A DNA stretch of 64,000 nt from the NCBI GenBank assembly GCA_963170755.1, contig OY720675.1, positions 250,800,744 through 250,864,743 of the forward strand. Direction: 5' to 3'. Both the position numbers and the translations under genes were made by a program. Position 1 is the stretch's first letter, and each line of letters begins with the position of its first letter. Positions 55,867-64,000 of the stretch are shown here, one piece after another. Under the pieces are notes generated by a model, which worked only from the letters and a program-made list of their open reading frames with translations, made no database searches and had not been told where the DNA came from. The DNA comes from Amphimallon solstitiale. Taxonomy: Eukaryota; Arthropoda; Insecta; Coleoptera; Scarabaeidae.

Positions 55867-56250
55867 GGTTATTGCTGAATTTTCCTAGTTCCGGAGATCC
55901 AGTTAATGGTATAGGTGTAATTCCATCATAGGAATCCAGCGAGATTAGAAGCGAATTTACTGAGTCCGAACGTGTATATCTAAGAGGTTATTGCTGAATT
56001 TTCAAGAGGAAAACCATAGTTCCGGAAATCCAGTTCATTGTATAGGTGTAATTCCATCATAGGAATCCAGCGAGATTAGAAGCGAATTTACTGAGTCCGA
56101 ACGTGTATATCTAAGAGGTTATTGCTGAATTTTCAAGAGGAAAACCATAGTTCCGGAGATCCAGTTCATTGTGTAGGTGTAATTTCATCATAGGAATCCA
56201 GCGAGGTTCGAAGCGAATTTACTGAGTCCGAACGTGTATATCTAAGAGGA
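55867..56250. repeat. 131-bp minisatellite, about three units
   Basis: Units start GGTTATTGCTGAATTTTC at 55867, 55986 and 56117. The second and third are 131 bp; the first lacks 12 bp (AAGAGGAAAACC region). They share CCAGCGAGATTAGAAGCGAA and ACTGAGTCCGAACGTGTATA. The tract decays after 56250 into AGCCCAGCGAGAACAGAAGC. Confidence 0.92.
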
Positions 56251-58399
56251 GCCCAGCGAGAACAGAAGCAGCACATCGAGAGTTTTAGAGAAAGTCCCAG
56301 GTCATCGTAGGTGAGAAGATTATGTAAATCACGATACCAATACACTTCATGGAGGTAGAACCTACAAGTTAATATAAATTAATATTTGAGGTAATATAAA
56401 TCATATTGATACTATTTGTTGCAAAATTAATATATTTTACATTAATATTTAAATAAGTTAGAGCTACTTGAATTTGAATATAAGTTTGAGAACAATATAA
56501 GAAAGGTAATACCTTATTGGTAGTATTATTCCACATCGAATCCAGAGAAATCTCTACATAATTTGAATAGATATTATAAAATTTCCAAGCATTATTCATC
56601 GGTCGTTAATTATACTTAAAATGTCGTAAGAAACACACTAGACATAAATGTGTCATTTTTTATAACGGTTTATTTCCATAATAAAATTATACATATCTTC
56701 ATCATGATTAAACAATTTTCTGAACCATAATTTTATTGTTGTTACAATATCGAACATTTTTAATATACTCTATTTATTTTGAGATTGTTGTTTTTTCTAC
56801 ATTAGAAGTACTATTTGTTTTTATGCTTTAATATATCATCTGGTAATGACAGGCACATTAACCTATAAAGAAAACAAATATCAAATTAATATCATCTGGA
56901 GAAAATTATATAGAATAAGAAATACCTACATGTTCATATAGTTGTAAAAATAATCAAGTACACATAACCAGTCACAACGGATCCAAATTAAACGATTAAT
57001 CCTGAGATTAAGAGTCATGTTAGTTAAAGAATTTTGTAAACGTATCAATAGTACACGAGATACAAATAAAGGTTAGGAATTAATGCCATAATACGTCAAG
57101 AACCCACCCGCATTTATATTGTATAGGTATAGTTCATTTAAAGTATAGTACCACCAGTACAATAAAGCATTAGGAAAAGGAAAAGTATTATAATTTAAAT
57201 TATTTAAGCTGAGTTTGGAGTTTATATTAATTATTTATAAATATTAATATGTTATAATCGATTCACAGTGCAACCTAGTGAATGTTAATTTTCATTTCTA
57301 AATAGTAAGAGGTCATTGATAGCTAACATAGGGCGATTATAGTACTGGGCTATTTCAGAGCAAATTAATGAACTATTGAGTTAGTTACATAATAGGGCAT
57401 TATTAGAAAATTATATAATGTAAAAAATATTCATTTACATATCATACACATACTAATACATTTTGGCTGGCCCAACTTGGGACAACAATATTAATACAAT
57501 ATCTACAGGTGTTTGAGAGAGGGGGGACGGAAGGAGAGGGAGAGGGGGGAGGGAGAGAGAGAGGAAGGGGGAGAGAGAGAGAGGTGTCATTTTGGAAACT
57601 TAAAAAATATTTTTGTTTAACTTCCCTTGGTTGCTTTGAGGACCAATTTTACAGTATATATATTATATGTTTTTCACAATTTTTTAAAACAGAAGACACC
57701 TATATCGAAGTCCATAGACAACTCAGCGATGCAGTTAAATTTGCTCAGCAAATCACATTCGCCTGCATGGACGCAATTTAAACCACAATAAATAATTTAT
57801 TCCATAAAAGTAGAGAATTTGTTAAACTTGTTAGACCCATCTTAACAAAAGATCACTATTAGAAGTTGTAAAATTTAAATTATATATCTATAATTTAATA
57901 AAAATTGTGGTTAGTATTAATTATATAGATGTCCCCTCGTAAATTGCAAAATTGTTAGATTAGAGGTCAGTTTTCTTTGTAACCGAGAGACACTAACTAT
58001 AGAATATACCACGGGTGGATTGTGGCCGTGTCATAATAATGATAATTTCGTTTAATTAAGCGCGCCTTGTGCTGTACGCTTTTCGAGCGGTAACGAAGCG
58101 GAACAGTACTACGCCAAATGATTCTCTCTCCCGGCATAAAACTACCGACCTGTAATTGCAGATGGCGCCGTCGGCTATGCGACAGGAAATTATATCCGAA
58201 CCAGTTGGACCTTCGTCATTTGTCATTTTTATAGTTAAAAGTGTATACGTAGTTGGAAAGCGACGTTTGAACTGACTGTATGTGTTTAAAGCAAATATTG
58301 AAAATAAAAGCTAATAGTAATTGATTGACGACGAAGATGCATGTTGAAACTTCATAATTTACAAGTAAAAATGAAATAAAAACTCACAGTGAGTTGATT
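56251..58399. other. AT-rich stretch with a purine tract, no gene seen
   Basis: 57506-57584 is a strand-asymmetric G/A tract (GGGGGACGGAAGGAGAGGGA, then GAGAGAGAGAGG). A 90-codon frame starting in it (57509) ends with VHRQLSDAVKFAQQITFACM, which I do not recognise. 58000-58200 is GC-richer and may be an old promoter or transposon end. Confidence 0.45.
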
Positions 58400-58745
58400 T
58401 TTAAATGTTTAAATTTAATAATGGTGAATTATTAAGTACTAGTTTGTCGTTTAAGATGAGGTTTAATTATTTAATTTATTTATTTCTAAGCTCTATAGCA
58501 AATTTAATTTTTTGCCCTTATCCTGTATACGTAGTATGTCAAACTTATTATTGAATTTGTGTTTGTGCTCAATACAGTGGTTTGCGTATATGAAATCTGT
58601 TTTTTGTAATTTATAACTTTTTCGTGTTCTTTTATGCGTGTGAAAAAGTATCTACCGGTTTGTCCAATATAAGCTTTTTCACAGTCGCAATTTAACTTAT
58701 AAACCCCAGATTTTAGATTCTGGTCAGTTTTAATCTTTATTCTAG
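58400..58745 (-). pseudogene. Penelope-like element fragment with GIY-YIG domain
   Basis: Reading leftward: LKSGVYKLNCDCEKAYIGQT, GRYFFTRIKEHEK, and after a frameshift NHCIEHKHKFNNKFDILRIQ and a degraded LE-x-LEI tail. G-V-Y-x10-A-Y-I-G is the GIY-YIG nuclease core, and the C-rich spacer and closing LLE.LEI match the endonuclease end of Penelope-like retroelements. The reverse transcriptase part is absent here. A LINE on the other strand begins at 58762. Confidence 0.8.
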
Positions 58746-58761
58746 TGGTGATATAGACCAG

Positions 58762-61118
58762 ATGGCCGAAAATTTAGTGAATAATATCGTCGATTGTTAC
58801 AACACCTCGTTTTCTATCAAATACGCCAGACGTGGTAGGCGGGGCATTCATTATCCTAGCCGGATTAGGGAAATGAGGGAACAGCTACTAATGTTACATC
58901 GTTTCAGTAAGAGTAATCCTGATTTTACAAGGGTGTACACTGACTTTCAAAATAAATATAAATTAGCTCTCAAAGCGGAAACCATAAACTATAATACTAA
59001 CCGCATCATGGGATCACAACAACAAGCAAAAAACAGCTTGGAGTATTATCAAACCGGAAACACACAAAGCGGAATCAGACTTTACCGTTGAAGTACTGAA
59101 CGACTACTTTAGCAATATCGGTAAGGAATTGGTCTGCAGTGTTTCTGATTGCAACACAGATTACCTTAGGGGCCTTAGTGAGCGGGGTGATGGTTCGTCG
59201 TTTTTCCTGTATCCGGTGGACTGTGCAGAGGTATGCTGCTTAATAGACAGATTGAGTAACTCAAAATCTTTAGATTACTACGGGCTAAACAGTTCCTCGT
59301 TAAAATTAGGTAAATATGAACTAGTAGAACACATAACGTATTTTATAAACTGTTGTTTTACGGCGGGGATATTTCCTGTATGTCTCAAAATTGCCAGAGT
59401 AACACCTATTCCTAAAACTGGGAACGGTAATTCATTATCGAATTATCGCCCAATATCTATAGTGCCGGTGTTATCAAAATTAATGGAACTGGCATTGAAG
59501 AGCAGAATAGAAAAGTATTTGGACTGCAAAAAGATCTTAAACAGTAATCAGTAGACTTCGGATAGTTATGCACTAAAAAACTTAAAAATGTGCATACAAA
59601 TATGCACCAAAAACTTTCAGAATATGCAATACTTGCAATACAATTATCCTTAGGCGTAGGATAATTGTATTGCAAGTATTGCATATTCTGAAAGTTTTTG
59701 GTACATATTTGTATGCACATTTTGAAGTTTAGTGCATAACTATCCGAAGCCTAGTAATCAGTTTGGATTTAGAAGTAATAAGGGTACGGTAAAAGCCTTG
59801 GTTGAATTATACAACTTCATTAGCGACGAACTGGAGAAGGGGAATGCCGTTACGGCGGCTTTCCTGGACTTGACCAAGGCCTTCGATTGTGTGTCTCATG
59901 ATATATTGTCTATTAAATTGGAATACTATGGCTTTAGGGGACCTGTTCTCTCACTGATTACAAGTTTTGTCATGGACAGACAGTAGTGTGTTCAAATTAA
60001 AGAAGATACGTCCCCATTGAAAGCAATCACTTTCGGGGTGCCTCAGGGCTCAATATTGGGACCATTGCTATTTATTATCTACGTCAACGATATAAACGAG
60101 CATATTATGTGTAAGACTGTTCAGTATGCTGATGACACTACAATACTAGTTGCGAATAAAAATTACGACGAATTACATCACTCCCTGATGGGTTCACTGG
60201 GGCGGGTTGGGGATTACTTTAATGGGAATAGACTTTGCATGAATTCCGGGAAAACGCAGGTGTTGGATCTTTCGTTGAATCCCAACATGAAGCTGGTGAA
60301 TGCCGCGCCTATTAAATGTCTGGGTTTGCTCCTAGACTCTAAGCTTACATGGGGGCCCCACATTGATAGTTTGACCAAGCGCCTGTCTACTAGTACTTTT
60401 GTTTTAAAACAACTGCGGGTGATGGTGGATCAGAGTGCTTTATTGGTGGCATATTATGCGCTCTTTCATAGTGTCATGAGTTTTGGTATTATATTGTGGG
60501 GCGGTTCGGCGCATATACATCGGGTTCTGATATCACAGAAGGAGCAATAAGAACTATGCTGGGTATAAGTAACATGGATTCATGCAGACCGTCGTTCAAG
60601 CGGTTGAGAATTATCACTTGTGTTGGTCAATATGTTGTTGATTGTATTACATACGCCAGGAATAATTTGACTTTCTTTGCAAAGCAAACCATGTACGAAA
60701 CCAGACATGGATGTTTCGAACAACCACATTTTAAGTTGTCCCGGAATATCAACTCATTTAGATATCAATCAATAAAATTATATAATTTACTCCCGAAAAC
60801 CTGGAAAGAACTGAATGACAAAAAGTTTAACTTAACCCTTAAACACTTCCTAAAAGACAATCCAATTTATGATGTCCAGGAGTTTGTGGAAATGCTCAAG
60901 AAGCTTTAATTTCTTTTTTGTTCTCTTTTTTTGCTCTGTGAAATGGCGTACATTGTCTGAATATACATTAGAGTTTGTAATATTTAATGTTTACATTGTA
61001 CTTTTATTTTTTAGATATGTTTAGTGTTTGCATTGTACATTTATTATATAGACATATTTATTGACATGTGCATACATTTGTTTTGTCTCGCACGAATAAA
61101 ATCTATCTATCTATCATA
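58762..61118 (+). pseudogene. 5'-truncated LINE with reverse transcriptase, interrupted
   Basis: 58762-59085 is the linker upstream of RT. After a frameshift near 59040 the RT begins: LIDRLSNSKSLDYYGLNSSS, IPKTGNGNSLSNYRPISIVP (59400-59460). A MITE interrupts it at 59552. The palm follows: NQFGFRSNKGTVKALVELYN, FLDLTKAFDCVSHD, a TAG at about 59984, ITFGVPQGSILGPLLFIIYV and VQYADDTTILVANKN. After a frameshift near 60540 the C-terminal part reads DSCRPSFKRLRI and LYNLLPKTWKELNDKKFNLT, ending at 60909. AATAAA (61095) and an (ATCT)n tail close the element. The endonuclease is missing. It is a Jockey/CR1-type LINE. Confidence 0.9.
59552..59753. mobile_element. 202-bp hAT-type foldback MITE inside the LINE
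   Basis: The ends TAGACTTCGGATAGTTATGC and the complement TAGGCTTCGGATAGTTATGC start arms of about 95 bp that pair almost perfectly around a short AGGCGT loop. Flanks GTAATCAG (59544-59551) and GTAATCAG (59754-59761) are an 8-bp duplication. Removing the insert restores the RT motif NSNQFGFRS. Internal ATATGCAnnA words resemble the subterminal words of the hAT at 12751. Confidence 0.93.
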
Positions 61119-61371
61119 TAATATTTGGTATAATCTAATAGAATACTTTTAAAGACACATTTTAACATTATTTTGACAAATCACACTGACATATAATTAA
61201 TATTTAGTACTCAAAGGTTATACAAAAATAATTATGCCTACAGTAAAGGCACATTCTAAAATTATTTGAGCAAGTAAGACTGCCAAATCTCATTAATATT
61301 ATTAAATGTAGTACAAAAATAATCATAAAATAAAAACAAATTAGTCAGTCTCATACGGTCAACAAAGTTAG

Positions 61372-62467
61372 CTATAGTTGGCATTTTGAGTTGCACAGAT
61401 TGCCTTTCTTCTTGCAAAAGCACCAATTTGACTTACGTGCCTTCTTACATACACAGCGAAGATACCCTTCGCCTCTTCCTAAAGTCGCTTTCTTGGCAAC
61501 AGTTTCCGGCACTTTTTCTCTGAGATCATGTTCATCTTCTACCTCCTTAATTGCTTTACAGTTTACGCTCAAGCCAAAATGAAGTCAACTCATTTATAAA
61601 AGAATTAACAAACTCTGCCGTTATCAGAATGTAAAATACATGGGACACCAAAGGTCAAAAATATGTCAGTTAATTGATGTGCCACTTCCTCGGCCTTCTT
61701 GCTTTGCGATGATCGTTGTTAGCAATGCATCATGGGCATTTCCTATACAAAAATATAAATCACAAATATATGTGTGATGTTTACCGCTCGAGAATTGTGT
61801 GTATTTGTTATACTCATTAAAATGCCATCACTCTATATGAGTATATTTGTTTATAATATGCAGCTGGGCTGAAAAAATGCGATATATGTATGATATTATT
61901 TTTCTCTTGAGTTAGTTCTACAGACACGTTAATACGAAATACACACATATTCAAGTATACTGTTTTTATTTTAATACCTATTTCCTATAATCGTATTAAA
62001 ACAAATTTCGTTAAGTGATGTCGATCAAATCGACTTGATATCGACTGTTCATTTCAGAGTGAAGTATTGGTTTCGAAACAAGCCCTCCTTTCTTCATACT
62101 TTTTTTTTGATGACAAATTTCGCACATAGACAGAAAAATATTTATCATTTCTACAGTTATATTGGCTTATTTCCTAGAAGTTTAATTTTTCAGTCTGTCT
62201 CGGGTCTCCATGACCTACAGCCACATGAGCTGCTTCAATAATGTCAAAGATTTCATCTACATATAAATAGTACTTCATAGGTTCTTTTCTTGTTACTAAT
62301 TTTTTCGTCCCACAGATATTGATTACCTTGAATCGTTTTAATCTTCTATACTGTGTCTGTGTTCTTTTTTCAGTTAATTGTGCTTTCTCAGCGTCGTCCA
62401 CTAAGTTATTATAAGTTTCTTTTCTCCTAATATTGTAGTGGTTTTCTTTTTTTCTCGTTTTCGTCAA
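61372..62467 (-). pseudogene. Integrase-type transposase relic (KRBA2/Ginger-like)
   Basis: From 62467: TYNNLVDDAEKAQLTEKRTQ, QYRRLKRFKVINICGTKKL, then an H2C2-like segment EIFDIIEAAHVAVGHGDPRQ. A gap at 61740-62170 has no motif. 61735-61610 has the integrase core piece KAEEVAHQLTDIFLTFGVPC and ILHSDNGR with a stop after it. 61572-61372 ends with the Cys-rich tail GYLRCVCKKARKSNWCFCK and CNSKC. Order and motifs match KRAB-A-domain 2-type integrase proteins derived from Ginger/retroelement integrases. Multiple stops. Confidence 0.75.
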
Positions 62468-63430
62468 TCTCTAAAATTCTTTTTAAAAATTCTTCATAAG
62501 TTTGAAGTAACTTTTACAAAAGCTTCAACAAATGAAACTATACATACTTGTTATATGCCCACTTGATTGTTTTTTATTTACGCCCCCGTTTTAAAATTGC
62601 AAAGCTTGTGATTAATAACCAGAATGTGGCTATCAGTGACTATTTAACTGGCAAACACACCAAAATATTAGATTCGCAATGAACTAGTACCAAGCTAGTG
62701 CATTACAGACACCACTTTAACGGGCCTGAAAATAAAAAATTACCTCTAGGAATAAAAAATTTCCTTATATCTTGACAAAATGTGAGTCCAGCCATAATTC
62801 ATGATCTTTTTACTTATTACTTAATAATAATGTAACAAAAGTAAAAGAAACAACAAATTAACAATATAAACTTATTTCCGTATATCCCCATACTTTATAA
62901 CTTGGTCTACCTGCTTAGAACCCACTATAATTAACGATCACAGGACACACTTAATTACACTCGCAGAACAGTTCACACCCAAGCAGCAAAATCACAAGGA
63001 TAAATTTGCTAATGTAGGACAAGTGTGCATATAGTGATTTTGCTATTAGGGCAGCTACAGTTCTAACTTTATAATTTGTTCCATGTGATATCCAATTCAC
63101 AGGTAGCGAATCAAGTGAGCTGGAATACAAAAACTCTGGAGTAGTACTAGGTAATTTGATAGATATAATAAACAAAATCAAGTCCCTATTACTTGAAAAA
63201 ATCGCGTTTTGCCATATTCATAATTTATAAATAGCCCAATTTATCGCTTTTCGCAATTTAATTTTTTTTTATAAAAAGCAATAACAACATAGCCCATTTT
63301 GCGAAAAATCGCCCAATCTGGCTGGCCTGTTGGTTGGCCCGCCACGATTCATACCACATCGTTTGACCAATAAGAATCGTTCTTATGCGCCACGTGTAAG
63401 CTAGATGAACTTTGACCACTGTCGAAACAG
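62468..63430. other. AT-rich stretch, no gene seen
   Basis: No coding motif recognised. 63320-63420 is GC-richer and contains CACGTG. Confidence 0.45.
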
Positions 63431-63435
63431 TCATT

Positions 63436-63592
63436 TCGTTAAAACTAGTTTTCTCTAGTTAAACCCGTTTTAACTGACATTTCTTTTTGATTATTAGTAA
63501 GTACTAATAGTTGTAACAAAGGCGGTTGGTAAAAACTAGTTTTTCCTAGTAAAAACGCGTTTAAACTAAAAACGGGTTTTTACTGTAACACC
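63436..63592. repeat. Inverted repeats of AAAACTAGTTTT words
   Basis: TTAAAACTAGTTTTCTCTAG and, 90 bp on, AAAAACTAGTTTTTCCTAGT, each followed or preceded by CGTTTTAACT/AGTTTAAACG-type words, form a loose inverted arrangement ending GGGTTTTTACTGTAACACC. Possible small MITE with ends near 63430 and 63592; not proven. Confidence 0.4.
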
Positions 63593-63630
63593 ACTAATGG
63601 ACTCTATCGATTGGCTTAGTGATGTAAAGT

Positions 63631-63659
63631 GAAATATTTCAATTTGAAATATTTCACAT
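63631..63659. repeat. 29-bp perfect hairpin
   Basis: GTGAAATATTTCA, three bases, TGAAATATTTCAC: 13-bp arms pair perfectly. Two further TGAAATATTTCAT words follow within 30 bp. Confidence 0.85.
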
Positions 63660-64000
63660 AAATTTCATTTGTATGAAATATTTCATAAATTTCATAAAAT
63701 ATTTTTGAATTTCGCGCTCAAAAATTTCGAGTTGCTATGGCAACTTTTGCGGACTTTTCCGCTAAAAATCCATTTTGTGGATTGTTTTGAGTTTTAACTC
63801 ATGTAAAAAAATCGTGTATGTACCAATGTTAATGAAGAAATGCATTTTTTTGTAGTTTGTTGTTTTTTATATAAGGAGTTTTTGAGTTTTTGTTTCTCGA
63901 TATTTCCCTCAATATTTTCTTCATCATTAGCTGTTTTCGGAAATTAAACCCGGTAATTGGGGTTACAACACGGTTAGCACGAATGCGTTCGTTAATTCAG

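Noticed and set aside
57509..57781. 90-codon frame starting in the GA tract
   Set aside because: The first third is only Glu/Gly/Arg from the purine repeat; the remainder has no known motif.

Overview
The window is AT-rich eukaryotic DNA with spliced genes, AATAAA signals, mariner, P-element, MULE and hAT transposons and MADF/THAP/FLYWCH domains. This points to an arthropod, most likely an insect; I cannot place it to order from sequence alone. The only host gene I recognise is the first coding exon of a DIP2 (disco-interacting protein 2) homologue at 9093-9177 on the + strand, ending at a GTAAGT donor. No second DIP2 exon was seen. Much of the remaining 55 kb may therefore lie in a very long first intron, although other genes could be present.

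Almost everything else is mobile DNA, much of it nested. At 0-9 kb there is a decayed two-gene Harbinger element (transposase + strand, MADF protein - strand), a LINE scrap, a hAT element with a perfect 8-bp target duplication that carries a nested tandem-repeat element, a mariner scrap and a 162-bp MITE. At 12.75-17.66 kb a hAT element is split by an apparently intact MULE (FLYWCH + DDE transposase, 9-bp target duplication). At 18.95-25.14 kb a small inverted-repeat element hosts first a damaged Tc1/mariner-superfamily element with a very long D-E spacing, and then a structurally complete P element with an uninterrupted 938-residue THAP transposase. I regard this P element as the most important object in the window.

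At 25.9-45.4 kb there are two inverted 1.35-kb copies of a TTAA-flanked element; a satellite-like array (27.3-33.65 kb) broken up by two mariners, a mariner scrap with a tRNA-derived SINE, and a 2.5-kb repeat element; a mariner split by a LINE fragment; an orphan 88-residue ORF; an inverted-repeat-bounded element carrying a multi-exon gene of an uncharacterised family; another mariner; and an inverted duplication of a ZBED-like hAT fragment. At 45.4-64 kb gene content is low: three long-arm foldback elements, two more copies of the 148-bp repeat family (each unit with an ETS-type CCGGAAGT core), a 131-bp minisatellite, a Penelope-like GIY-YIG fragment, a 5'-truncated LINE interrupted by a hAT-type MITE, and an integrase-type (KRBA2/Ginger-like) relic.

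Only two transposases look intact, the P element and the MULE. The others have stops, frameshifts or deletions. All family names rest on motif recognition by eye; no search was run.
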